Origin: DASVCS01 sp036381495
Lineage (GTDB): Bacteria > Gemmatimonadota > Gemmatimonadetes > Longimicrobiales > RSA9
Direction: 5' to 3'
Assembly (NCBI GenBank): GCA_036381495.1
Contig: DASVCS010000059.1
Location: forward strand, 1-64,000
Length of the DNA stretch: 64,000 nt
The notes below the pieces were generated by a model. It was not told where the DNA came from, did no database searches, and saw only the letters and a list, made by a program, of their open reading frames with translations. The translations under genes were made by a program, and so were the position numbers. Below, piece by piece: positions 6,706 to 16,398 of the stretch; within the stretch, counting starts at the first letter, position 1; each line of letters starts with the position of its first letter.

Positions 6706-8061
6706 TCACCCCATCCCCACGGGCAGCCGCAGCCGCGCGCGGCAGCCGCGGCGGCCCTTGCGGTTCTCGAGCGTGAGCGTGCCGCCGTGGGCCTCGGCGA
6801 TCTGGCGGCTGAGGACGAGGCCGATGCCGGTGCCCTGGGGTTTGGTCGTGAAGAACGGGACGAAGAGGTTCGCGGTGTCGGGCAGGCCGGGGCCGTCGTC
6901 GTCGACGTAGACTTCGAGGGTGCGGGCGCGCAGCGTCCAGCCGATGCGTACGCCTCCGCCGGTCTCGAGCGCGGCGTCGGCGGCGTTGCGGACGAGGTTG
7001 ATGAGGAGCTGGTCGAGCTGGTCGCCGTCGGCGTGGATGGTCGCGTCGGGTCCGGCCTCGACCTGGACGGAGAGCCGGGTTTCGAGCGCGGCGACGCCGC
7101 GGATCCACGGGGCGACTTCGAGCGGCTCGGGCTTCGGCGGCGGGAGCCGCGCGAGACGGGCGTGGGCGGTCATGAAACGGCTGAGCGCCTCCGAGCGGGC
7201 GGCAATGACGCCGAGGCCGCGGCGGAGGTCGTCGTCGAGGTCGTCGGGGCGAGGTTCGCGGGCGAGGAGCCCCTGGAGCGACGCGGCGATGGACTTGATC
7301 GGCGCGAGCGAGTTGTTGATCTCGTGGCCGAGCACGCGGACCAGGCGCTGCCACGCCTGGCGCTCCTCCTCGCGAAGCGTGCGGCTGAGGTCGGAGAGGA
7401 CGAGGAGGCGGTGCGGCAGGCCACCCTGCCGGAACTCGCCGGTGCGGACCTCCCAGCGGCCGGCACGGCCGGGGAACGCGATGTCGACGAGGCGCGGGCC
7501 GTCGTCGGCGCCGTCCAGACAGGGATCGAGCCCGAGATCGGCGGCGGCGTGGCCGATGAGCCGCTCGCTCGGCCGCGCGAGGATGCGCTCGCCCGCTCGG
7601 TTGACGAGGCGGAGCCGGCGCTGGTCGTCGAAGGCGAACACGGCGACGTCGATCTCCTCCATGACCTTGCGGAGCAGTGCCGTGGCTTCGAGGGCGCCGA
7701 GCCGCTGCTCGCGGAGCGTGCGGCCGAGCGCATTGACTTCGCGGAGCGCGAGGCCCAGCGCGTCATCGGTCGCAGGTCGGCGGGAGCGGATCGAGTAGTC
7801 GCCTTCGAGGAGCGCGGCGAGGAGGTTCGAGAGCGTCTGGAGCGGCCGGATCACGCGCTCGCGCAGGCTGAAGACGAACGCCCACCAGGCGAAGACGAGG
7901 AGCAGCGTGAAGGTCCACTGGACCTTGGGCGTGTAATCGCCGGTCCAGAGGAGTACCAGTGCGACGGCGGCGCCGGGGAGCCCGGTCAGGAAGCCGAGCA
8001 GCGCGATACGACGCTCGTAGTTGAGCCGCGGCCGCGCCGGCGGCCGGCGCCCGGTCGGCAT
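6706..8061 (-). CDS. Membrane sensor histidine kinase (HAMP-PAS-HisKA-HATPase)
   Basis: The product has 451 residues. There are two membrane helices (about 19-40 and 48-66) with almost no periplasmic loop, a HAMP-like linker (about 68-120) and a PAS domain (about 125-235). The H box is VLGHEINNSLAPIKS with His246, and the HATPase follows: N box INLVRNAADAA, G1 VDDDGPGLPD, F box LFVPFFTTKP and G2 GTGIGLVLSRQIAEAHGG. The GHEINN form is typical of NtrB-type partners of sigma-54 activators. The ATG at 8061 is chosen; the frame stays open upstream and an ATG at 8166 is possible. It follows the response regulator and is presumably its cognate kinase. The short loop suggests intramembrane or cytoplasmic sensing. 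Confidence 0.88.
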   Translation of the reverse strand: MPTGRRPPARPRLNYERRIALLGFLTGLPGAAVALVLLWTGDYTPKVQWTFTLLLVFAWWAFVFSLRERVIRPLQTLSNLLAALLEGDYSIRSRRPATDDALGLALREVNALGRTLREQRLGALEATALLRKVMEEIDVAVFAFDDQRRLRLVNRAGERILARPSERLIGHAAADLGLDPCLDGADDGPRLVDIAFPGRAGRWEVRTGEFRQGGLPHRLLVLSDLSRTLREEERQAWQRLVRVLGHEINNSLAPIKSIAASLQGLLAREPRPDDLDDDLRRGLGVIAARSEALSRFMTAHARLARLPPPKPEPLEVAPWIRGVAALETRLSVQVEAGPDATIHADGDQLDQLLINLVRNAADAALETGGGVRIGWTLRARTLEVYVDDDGPGLPDTANLFVPFFTTKPQGTGIGLVLSRQIAEAHGGTLTLENRKGRRGCRARLRLPVGMG

Positions 8062-8315
8062 GACGGCGGACGGGGGATCGCCGGCCCCCGACGGGTGGGC
8101 TGCGGCCGGGCGACTGCCGACGCCTTCCGGTCGTCTGACCCGGGCCGCCCGGCGCTCCGGCGCCATTCGGGCGTCCCCGGCCGCGGTCCCGGCCTGGCGC
8201 GTGCCGGCTTCGCCGGGCGATCCGGGGGCCGCCCGACCTGCCGGCGGGTCCGGGGCGCCGGCATTCGCCGGCCGATCCCGGACGCCGGGCTTCGGGGCGT
8301 GTGCGCCGTCGTCCA

Positions 8316-9707
<1,392 letters not shown>

Positions 9708-9924
9708 GGGTTTGCCCGGCGGGCGGGCTCACGAACACCGCCGCGTCGAGCACCTGAAATGGGGACCATCCGTCCTCGGGGGGCGCCGCGTACTCGCCCC
9801 GGGTCCAGGCCTTTCTGTCCGAGAGGGTTGGAGACATCGGACCTCCGTGCGCGGGCCGCTGAACCACGTCCCCGCCATAACATAACGCCTCGCCGCGAGC
9901 GCCGGAACGGGCGGCGGCGGCTCG

Positions 9925-12360
9925 CTATTCGCTGCGCAGCGCCACCATCGGATCCACCCGCGCCGCGCGCCGGGCGGGCAGCCAGCTCGCGAGCAGGGCG
10001 ATGGCGGCGAGAACCGCCGCGACACCGCCGAAGGTGAGCGGGTCGGTGGGGCTGACCTCGTAGAGCATGCCGGCCAGGGATCGGGTGAGCAGCAACGCCC
10101 CGGCGAGTCCGAAGGCGGCGCCGAGCGCCGCGAGTCGTGCGCCCTGGCCCAGCACGGCCCGCAGCACCTCGCCGCGGCGCGCGCCGAGCGCGATGCGGAT
10201 GCCGATTTCGCGTGTACGTTGCGCGACCGTATACGAGATCACGCCGTAGATCCCGCTTGCGGCGAGGATCACCGCGAGTGCGGCGAAGGCGCCGAGCAGA
10301 GAGAGGTGGAAGCGGCGATCGGCGACGGAGTCGGCGACGAGCGCGTCCATGGTCGCGAGCTCGGCGACGGGGAGCGCGGGATCGAGCGCGAACACCTGTT
10401 CCTTGACGGCCTGCGCGAGTGCGAGTGGATCGCGCGTCGTGCGGACGGCCAGCGTGAGCGTGCCGTAGGAGTAGACCTGCCGGAAGGCGACATAGAATTC
10501 GGGCCGCGGGACCGCGTCGAGCCCGCGGTGGCGGACGTTGCCGACCACGCCGATGATGTCGCACGCCGGATCGCCCGGATCGTCGCCGATCACGACGCTC
10601 TCGCGGAGCGGATCGGAGCCCGGCGGCAGGAAGCGCTGGACGAACGTCTCGTTGACCACGATCACGCACGGCGCATCCGCGCGGTCCCGTGCGGTGAAGC
10701 CGCGTCCCCTGAGGAGCGGGATCCCCATGGTCCGGAAATAGCCTTCGGATGCGATGCGGAAGTCGGCCTGAGGCAGCGGGTCGGCCAGTGCCTCGGGTGT
10801 ACCGGGGACGCGGAACGGCATGTCGTGGTCGATGCCGACCGGGTTCATCGGCAGTGTCGTGACGGCGCCCACGGAGGTCACGCCGGGCAGGCTGCGGACC
10901 CGCTCGAGGAGCGACTCGAAGAAGTGGATCTGCCGCGCGTCGTCGGGATAGCGATTGTCCGGCAGGAAGATCGCCGCGGCGAGCAGGTGGTCGGCGTCGA
11001 AGCCGGGATCCACGTTGCTCAGGCGGTGGAAACTGCGGATGAGGAGCCCCGCGCCGACGAGCAGCACGATCGAGAGCGCGACCTCGGCGACGATCATCGC
11101 ATGGCGGAGCCGGCGGCCACCGGCGCCCTCGGTCGTGCGGTCGCTCCCTTCCCTGAGCGCGCTCGCCGGGGCGGCCCGCGAGGCGTTCAGCGCGGGCGCG
11201 AGGCCGGCGAGGAGCGCGGTCGCCGCGGCGGCAAACGTCGTGAAGGCGAGGACGTCGCCATCGATGCGGATCACGTTCCAGCGCGGGAGCCCTTCGGGCG
11301 CGAGTGCGAGGATCAGGTCGAGCCCCCAGACCGCGAGCAACAGCCCGGCCGCACCGCCGAGCAGCGCGACGAGCCCGCTCTCGACGAGCAGCGCGCGGAC
11401 CAGCCGCCGGCGGCTCGCGCCCAGCGCGCTCCGGACCGCAATCTCCCGCTGCCGGTCCGCCGCCCGGGCGAGCAACAGACTCGCGACGTTGGCGCAGGCG
11501 ATCAGCAGCACGAAGGCGACGGCGCCGAGCAGGACGAGCAGCGCCGGGCGGGTCTCGCCGATGACGACCTCCCGCGCCGGCTGGACCAGGACGTCCCACC
11601 CGCGGTGTGCCTCGGGATACTGCACGGCGAGGCGCCCGGCAATGGTGCTCATCTCGTTCTGCGCCTGTTCGAGCGTCGCATCGGCCGCGAGCCGGCCGAC
11701 CACGTTGAACATGCGCTGTCCGCGGCTGCGCAGCTCGTACGGGAGGTAAGAGAGCGGCACCCACATGCCGACGTCGTCGTCATCCGGGAAACGGAACCCG
11801 GCGGGCATGACGCCGACCACCGCGTACGGCTCGCCGTCCAGGGTGAGCGAGCGGCCCAGTATGCCGGGATCGCCGCCGAAGCGCCGCTGCCACAGGCCGT
11901 GGCTGAGGATGACGATGCGGTGCCGGCCGGGCTGCTCCTCTTCCGGGAGGAACGCCCGCCCCAGCGCCGGCTCGACGCCGAGAAGCCGGAACAGGTTGGC
12001 GCTCGCTCGGACCGTGCCGATCTCCTCCGGCTCGCCCGCGCCGGTCAACGCGAAGCCCGAGTAGACCCACGCCGCGAGTTCGTCGAACGTGCGGCTCTGC
12101 GCGCGCCAGTCCTGGAACGTCGCGGCGGAGGTCGGCTCGGGCGGGCGGTCCGGCACCGCCGTCTCCTGCTCCCAGAGCACCATCAGTCGCTCGGGCTCCT
12201 TGAACGGCAGCGGCTCGAGCAGCACGGCGTCCACCACGCTGAAGACGGCCGTGTTGGCGCCGATCCCGAGCGCGAGCGCCAGGACGGCGATCGCGGTGAA
12301 GCCCGGACGCTTCAGGAGCTGCCGGGCGGCGTAGCGGAGATCGCGCAGGATCGTGTCCAT
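9925..12360 (-). CDS. ADOP-family ABC permease P1
   Basis: The product has 811 residues and the complete ADOP layout, which serves as reference for the other copies. It has an amphipathic start (MDTILRDLRYAARQLLKRPG), TM1 (about 20-42), periplasmic domain 1, an FtsX core of three helices (about 275-400), TM5 (about 415-440), periplasmic domain 2 and a second FtsX core (about 690-800). One chain therefore equals a MacB-type permease dimer without ATPase. ATPase-contact segments are REIAVRSALGASRRRLVRAL and REIGIRIALGARRGEVLRAV. ATPase A ends 43 bp upstream, so the two are an operon pair. A GTG at 12399 is an alternative start. Two cysteines (DAPCVIV, DPACDII) lie in periplasmic domain 2. Confidence 0.92.
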   Translation of the reverse strand: MDTILRDLRYAARQLLKRPGFTAIAVLALALGIGANTAVFSVVDAVLLEPLPFKEPERLMVLWEQETAVPDRPPEPTSAATFQDWRAQSRTFDELAAWVYSGFALTGAGEPEEIGTVRASANLFRLLGVEPALGRAFLPEEEQPGRHRIVILSHGLWQRRFGGDPGILGRSLTLDGEPYAVVGVMPAGFRFPDDDDVGMWVPLSYLPYELRSRGQRMFNVVGRLAADATLEQAQNEMSTIAGRLAVQYPEAHRGWDVLVQPAREVVIGETRPALLVLLGAVAFVLLIACANVASLLLARAADRQREIAVRSALGASRRRLVRALLVESGLVALLGGAAGLLLAVWGLDLILALAPEGLPRWNVIRIDGDVLAFTTFAAAATALLAGLAPALNASRAAPASALREGSDRTTEGAGGRRLRHAMIVAEVALSIVLLVGAGLLIRSFHRLSNVDPGFDADHLLAAAIFLPDNRYPDDARQIHFFESLLERVRSLPGVTSVGAVTTLPMNPVGIDHDMPFRVPGTPEALADPLPQADFRIASEGYFRTMGIPLLRGRGFTARDRADAPCVIVVNETFVQRFLPPGSDPLRESVVIGDDPGDPACDIIGVVGNVRHRGLDAVPRPEFYVAFRQVYSYGTLTLAVRTTRDPLALAQAVKEQVFALDPALPVAELATMDALVADSVADRRFHLSLLGAFAALAVILAASGIYGVISYTVAQRTREIGIRIALGARRGEVLRAVLGQGARLAALGAAFGLAGALLLTRSLAGMLYEVSPTDPLTFGGVAAVLAAIALLASWLPARRAARVDPMVALRSE

Positions 12361-12403
12361 GGTTTGTCGTGGCCGGAGCAGTGTCGTGGCCGGCCGCACG
12401 CGG

Positions 12404-13105
12404 CTACCCGCCCGCCGGCGCGCCGGCCCTCGGCGTCGGGGCGTCGCTCTCGATCCAGCCGTCGCGCAGTTCGACGATGCGGTCGCCGTAGGCCGCGTTC
12501 TCCTCCGAGTGCGTGACCTGGATGATCGTCGTCCCCTGCCTGTTCAGCCTCTTGAACAACTCCATGATCTCGCGGCCCTGCGCCGAGTGCAGATTGCCGG
12601 TCGGCTCATCGGCCAGGATCAGCTTGGGATCCGCGATCACGGCGCGCGCCACGCCCACGAGCTGCTGCTGGCCGCCCGAGAGCTGGTTCGGGAAGAGATC
12701 CTTCTTCCCCACGATCTGGAAGCGGTCGAGCGTGTCGGCGACCAGCGACTGCCGCTCCTTGCGCGGCACGTTCCGGTACGAGAGCGGAATATCCAGGTTC
12801 TCGGCCACGGTCAGCCCGTCCAGCAGGTGGTACTGCTGGAAGACGAAGCCGATGTACTGCCGGTTCAACTCCGCGCGCTTCTTCGGCTTCAGCGTGTGCA
12901 CGGCGTGCCCGAGCAGGTAGTACTCGCCCGACCAGGCGTGGTCCAGCAGACCCAGGATACTGAGGAGCGTGGTCTTCCCCGCGCCCGATGGCCCCATGAT
13001 CGTCACGAACTCGCCTTCGCGGATCGTGAGGTCGATGCGCTGGAGCACGAAGGTGCGGCCGGCGGGGGTCTCATACGCCTTGCTGATGTTCCTGAGCTCG
13101 ATCAT
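12404..13105 (-). CDS. ABC transporter ATP-binding protein A (MacB/LolD type)
   Basis: The product has 233 residues with all nucleotide-binding motifs: Walker A GPSGAGKTT, Q-loop FVFQQYHLL, signature LSGGQQQ, Walker B LILADEPT and an H-loop His in VTHSEENA. Three positions depart from ATPase B and textbook MacB: Leu after LSGGQQQ instead of Arg, a D-loop GNLHS instead of GNLDS, and THS instead of THD. These changes look like a distinct subfamily rather than decay, because the rest is intact. It should energise P1 and perhaps other ADOP permeases. A predicted sigma-54 promoter lies 434 bp upstream; the long leader has been filled by R1 and R2 repeats. Confidence 0.93.
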   Translation of the reverse strand: MIELRNISKAYETPAGRTFVLQRIDLTIREGEFVTIMGPSGAGKTTLLSILGLLDHAWSGEYYLLGHAVHTLKPKKRAELNRQYIGFVFQQYHLLDGLTVAENLDIPLSYRNVPRKERQSLVADTLDRFQIVGKKDLFPNQLSGGQQQLVGVARAVIADPKLILADEPTGNLHSAQGREIMELFKRLNRQGTTIIQVTHSEENAAYGDRIVELRDGWIESDAPTPRAGAPAGG

Positions 13106-13133
13106 CCTGCCTCTCTTCCGGAGCTGCTCTCTT

Positions 13134-13216
13134 CCGGACGTGGTTTCCGCTCTTGCGGACCTGGTTTCACTGTTTCGCGCTCTTGCGGACCTGGTTTCAC
13201 TTTTTCGATTCGTCCC
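13134..13216 (-). repeat. R1 end with two partial tandem copies
   Basis: The full 32-bp R1 end is at 13185-13216. In front of it lie a partial copy (13155-13178, GCGGACCTGGTTTCACTGTT then TCG) and a more decayed one (13134-13149, CCGGACGTGGTTTCCG). The copies are offset by 30 and 21 bp, as expected from successive tandem duplication of the outer edge. They fall in the untranslated leader of ATPase A. Confidence 0.75.
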
Positions 13217-13341
13217 AAATCGACACCGCGCCGGGTCGCGTCACCCGCGGCACGTCGAGGATCGGCCGGCGCCCATCCGGGCGCCGCAGGTGAGCGGGTT
13301 CGATCCGGTCGCCCGCGTCTGCGCGGGTCCTCACCGCCTCC

Positions 13342-13441
13342 TCTAGATGCGGTTCGCCCGTGGGTTCAGGCCCGCGCGGCCGCTCGCTGCGCTCGGTTCG
13401 CGGACACGTACGACTCCGAAGCGACGCGACAACCGCTCTAA
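13342..13441 (-). repeat. R2 short repeat, copy 4
   Basis: Reading on the minus strand, it runs from TTAGAGCGGTTGTCGCGTCG through TTCGGAGTCGTACG and CCGCGAACCGAGCGC to CATCTAGA. It aligns over about 97 bp with copy 2 at 5902-6000. It lies between the predicted promoter and the ATPase A start, in the leader of the transcript. Confidence 0.7.
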
Positions 13442-13538
13442 GCTTCCGGCGACACGCCTATCGCCGCCGTCAGACGCACCGCGCGACCGTGAGTCGCGCG
13501 GATGAGCGGTCCAGCGGGCGAATGCGCGGCCTGCATCC

Positions 13539-13667
13539 GGGGAGAAGCGTGCCAGCGGCGCGTTCTGCAATAATATCTTGTACACCAATCAGTTACAATG
13601 CCCTGACGCCTGCGTCGTCACGCGTTCGGGTGACCGCCGTCGGGACAGCGTGTCCCAATAGCGGACG
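13539..13667 (-). promoter_or_regulatory. Predicted sigma-54 promoter plus enhancer, module for ATPase A/P1
   Basis: On the minus strand the -24 box region reads TGGCACGCTTCTCCCC (13539-13554). The enhancer-like motif occupies 13641-13667, with GGGACAGCGTGTCCC as a perfect dyad followed by AATAGCGGACG. The distance from the -24 T to the CGTCCC-type half-motif (13651) is 97 bp. The intervening part is AT-rich (CAATAATATCTTG, CCAATCAGTTACAATG), as expected for DNA bending. The -12 box is the weakest match of the five modules. Confidence 0.6.
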
Positions 13668-13865
13668 GTCCGTTCCACCGGATGCACCGCGTGGCAGCGC
13701 CGTGCCGACGATGCCGATCATACCGTGGTCGCGCGCGATCCTGAGTTGCGGTGGAGCGGGCATGGCTGCATCCCGTGCGCTCCTCGCATTCCGGCCCCGA
13801 ACGGTCACCGCCCCATCGGAGCGGCCAACCGGACGACTCGATGGGACGAATCGAAAAAGTAAAAC

Positions 13866-13926
13866 CAGGTCCGCCTACTCCAGGTCCGCCTACTCCAGGT
13901 CCGCCTACTCCGCCGTCCGCCTACTC
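13866..13926 (-). repeat. 15-bp tandem repeat spanning the P2 stop codon
   Basis: CAGGTCCGCCTACTC occurs three times perfectly (13866-13880, 13881-13895, 13896-13910) and a fourth, altered copy covers 13911-13926. The unit joins the R1 outer edge to the TAG stop of P2 (CTA at 13921-13923), so it arose by duplication across the gene/R1 junction. Confidence 0.85.
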
Positions 13927-16389
13927 CGCCCGCAACGCCTCCATCGGGTTCACGCCGGCCGCCCTGCGGGCCGGGATGTGGCTGGCGAGCAGCGCGACGG
14001 CGGCAAGGATCAGGGCGACGCCGGCGAAGGTCAGCGGATCCGTCGCGCTGACCCCGTAGAGCAGACTCGAGACGAACCGCGTGAGCGCGAATGCGGCGGC
14101 CAACCCGATGGCGACGCCGAGCAGCGCGAGTGTGAGCCCCTGGCGCAGGATCATGCGCAACACGCTGCCGGACTCCGCGCCGAGCGCCATACGGATGCCG
14201 ATCTCGCGCGTTCGCTGGCCGACCGAATACGCCATGACGCCGTAGATGCCGACGGCGGCGAGCAGGAGGCCGAGCAGCCCGAAGAGCGTCGTCAGCACGG
14301 CACCGATCCGCTGTGTCAGCAGGTCATCGCCGATCAGGTCGGTCAGCGGCGTGAGGTCGAGGAGCGGGAGCGCCGGGTCGAGTGCGTGGACCGCGTCGCG
14401 CACCGCGCGGACGGTGGCGCCGGCGTCGTCTTCGGTCCGGACGGCGAGCACCAGCTTCGAGCGGTAGTTCTGCTCCCGCGCGACGAAGATGAACGGCTCC
14501 GGCTCTTCACGCAAGGAACTGTACTTGCCATCCGGTACGACGCCGACGACCAGGAACTCCGCCGCCTCCGCTCCATCGGCCTGGCCGCTGATGATCTGAA
14601 ACGCGGAGTACGCCTGGACGAATCGCTTCCCGATCGGATCCTGGCCCGGCCAGAAGTGCTCGGCCATGGTCTGGTTCACGATCGCGGCGTGCGGCGCGTC
14701 TTCACGGTCCGCAGTCGCGAACGTGCGCCCGCGCAGCACCGGGATGCCCATGGTCCGGAAGTACTCCCCACCGACGACGTTGGCGTGGATCAACTCACCT
14801 TCGTCCTCGCCGGCTCCGGCCGGCCGCACGCGCAGCGCCTCCTCACCGGGGCCGAGGGGCACGCCGACGGAGAAGCTCGCGGATCGCACGCCGGGCACCT
14901 GGCGGACGCGCTCGAGGATGCGATCGTAGAGTTGCCGGCCGCGCGGTTCGTCGTAGCGCTGGCGTTGCAAATCGATCGAGGCGACCCACACGTCATCCGG
15001 GTCGAATCCCGGATCGATGCTGAGCGCGTGCTGGAGCGCCCGCAGGAAGAGGCCGGCCGCGACGAGCAGGAGCAGCGACATGGCGACCTGACCGACGACG
15101 AAGCCGTGGCGCAGCCACGCGCTCGGACGCCGGCCGCTGCGCCCCCCGTCCCTCGCCGGGACCAGTTCGGGCCGTGACGCGCGCAGCGCGGGGATGAGGC
15201 TGAACCCGAGCCCGGTCACGAGCGAGAGGAGCAGCGCGAAGCCCAGTACGCGGCCGTCGGGCGCGAGGTCGAGCGTGACCGGTACCGGCCAGCGGAACGC
15301 GAGGAGCAGGTCGGTGAGCCAGACGGCGAGCAGTACGCCGCCCGCGCCGCCGAGCAGGAAGAGGAGCACGCCCTCGGTCAGGAGTTGCCGGACGATCCGC
15401 GCGCGCCCGGCGCCGATCGCCGCTCGGATCACGACCTCGCGCTGGCGTCCCGCGGCGCGCGCGAGGAGCATCCCGGCCACGTTCACGCCCGCGATCAACA
15501 GCACGAGCGAGGTCGCGACGGCGAGCATCGTGAAGAAGCGCAGGAACGAACCCTGGCGCGACGTCGGGATCCGGCTCAGCGGGTGCAGCTCGGCGTTCGT
15601 GTACTCGAGCGGACCGCCCAGCGCCTCGCCGACCTGCCGCAGCCCCGCGCTCAACTCGGCCTGCGCCCGCTCGATCGAGATCCCCGGGCGCAGGCGGCCG
15701 ATCGCTTCCAGCCCGAACCACATCAGGCTGTAGAGACGGCTGTTCGGCACCACTCGCTCGCGCAGCGCGAGCGGCGCCCAGAGCCCGGGCGCCCGGTCGA
15801 TGCCGGTACCGGTGAACGAGGCCGGCGCCACCCCCACGACCGTCGCCGGCCGTCCGTTGAGCCGCACCGTCCGTCCGACGATCGATGGGTCCGCACCGAA
15901 ACGCCGCCGCCACAGGCGATCGCTCAGGACGACGCCGGCCGTGGCCGCACCCCGGCGATCATCGGAAGGCGCCAGCAAACGCCCCAACGCCGGCCGGATT
16001 CCCAGCACGCGGAAGTAGTCGCCGGAGACGAACGCGGCCAAAACCTCCTCCGCGTACTCCTCATCCCCGAAGCTGAGCTGCGCGTCCGCGCGCGCAGCCA
16101 GCTCCGCCACGGCGCGGCCCCGCTCCCGCAACGCCTCGAAGTGCGGGAACGACAGCGCGAATGGACGGCTCTCGCCCCCGCCGCCGAACGCGCCCAACGC
16201 CTGCACGCCGACCAGCCGGTCCGGCTCGCGCACCGGCAGCGGCCGCAGCACCAGCGCGTTCACGGCCGTGAACAGCGCCGTGTTCGCACCCACCCCCAGC
16301 GCGATCGTGAGCACCGCGACCAACGCGAAGCCGGGGCGACGGAGAAGCATCCGGCCGGCGTAGCGGACGTCCTGGAGCAGCGTGTGCAT
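13921..16389 (-). CDS. ADOP-family ABC permease P2
   Basis: The product has 822 residues and starts MHTLLQDVRYAGRMLLRRPG. It belongs with P3, P6 and P9 to the subgroup whose entry loop reads NALxLRPxPVREPDRLV. Contact segments are REVVIRAAIGAGRARIVRQL and REIGIRMALGAESGSVLRMI. The first FtsX core is unusual, with LVLLIAGVNVAGMLL where most copies have LLIACANVANLLL. Its SD sequence AGGAGG shares bases with the TAG stop of P3 (TAGGAGG), so translation of P3 and P2 is coupled. The gene ends inside a 15-bp tandem repeat. Confidence 0.92.
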   Translation of the reverse strand: MHTLLQDVRYAGRMLLRRPGFALVAVLTIALGVGANTALFTAVNALVLRPLPVREPDRLVGVQALGAFGGGGESRPFALSFPHFEALRERGRAVAELAARADAQLSFGDEEYAEEVLAAFVSGDYFRVLGIRPALGRLLAPSDDRRGAATAGVVLSDRLWRRRFGADPSIVGRTVRLNGRPATVVGVAPASFTGTGIDRAPGLWAPLALRERVVPNSRLYSLMWFGLEAIGRLRPGISIERAQAELSAGLRQVGEALGGPLEYTNAELHPLSRIPTSRQGSFLRFFTMLAVATSLVLLIAGVNVAGMLLARAAGRQREVVIRAAIGAGRARIVRQLLTEGVLLFLLGGAGGVLLAVWLTDLLLAFRWPVPVTLDLAPDGRVLGFALLLSLVTGLGFSLIPALRASRPELVPARDGGRSGRRPSAWLRHGFVVGQVAMSLLLLVAAGLFLRALQHALSIDPGFDPDDVWVASIDLQRQRYDEPRGRQLYDRILERVRQVPGVRSASFSVGVPLGPGEEALRVRPAGAGEDEGELIHANVVGGEYFRTMGIPVLRGRTFATADREDAPHAAIVNQTMAEHFWPGQDPIGKRFVQAYSAFQIISGQADGAEAAEFLVVGVVPDGKYSSLREEPEPFIFVAREQNYRSKLVLAVRTEDDAGATVRAVRDAVHALDPALPLLDLTPLTDLIGDDLLTQRIGAVLTTLFGLLGLLLAAVGIYGVMAYSVGQRTREIGIRMALGAESGSVLRMILRQGLTLALLGVAIGLAAAFALTRFVSSLLYGVSATDPLTFAGVALILAAVALLASHIPARRAAGVNPMEALRAE

Positions 16390-16398
16390 GAGGTCCTC

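Larger units (their letters stand above)
13185..13874. repeat. R1 inverted-repeat segment E1 (690 bp)
   Basis: The left end (13185-13216) and right end (13843-13874) are inverted 32-bp copies sharing the core TTTTTCGATTCGTCCC and its complement. Unlike the other segments, E1 contains a complete predicted sigma-54 module (13539-13667) and an R2 element (13342-13441), so it is about twice as long. The right end leads into a 15-bp tandem array that reaches the stop codon of P2. No protein-coding frame is credible inside. Confidence 0.75.

Noticed and set aside
10219..12516. Long plus-strand open frames opposite the permeases (also 18812-22228, 33109-37452, 40516-45390 and others, up to 1,600 codons)
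   Set aside because: They mirror GC-rich third positions of the permease genes, are rich in Arg, Asp, Glu and Gln without domains, lack ribosome binding sites, and the opposite strand carries clear ADOP homology throughout.
13866..13926. Short tandem repeats as a CRISPR array
   Set aside because: Units are directly adjacent with no spacers and include a gene's stop codon; no cas genes are present in the window.
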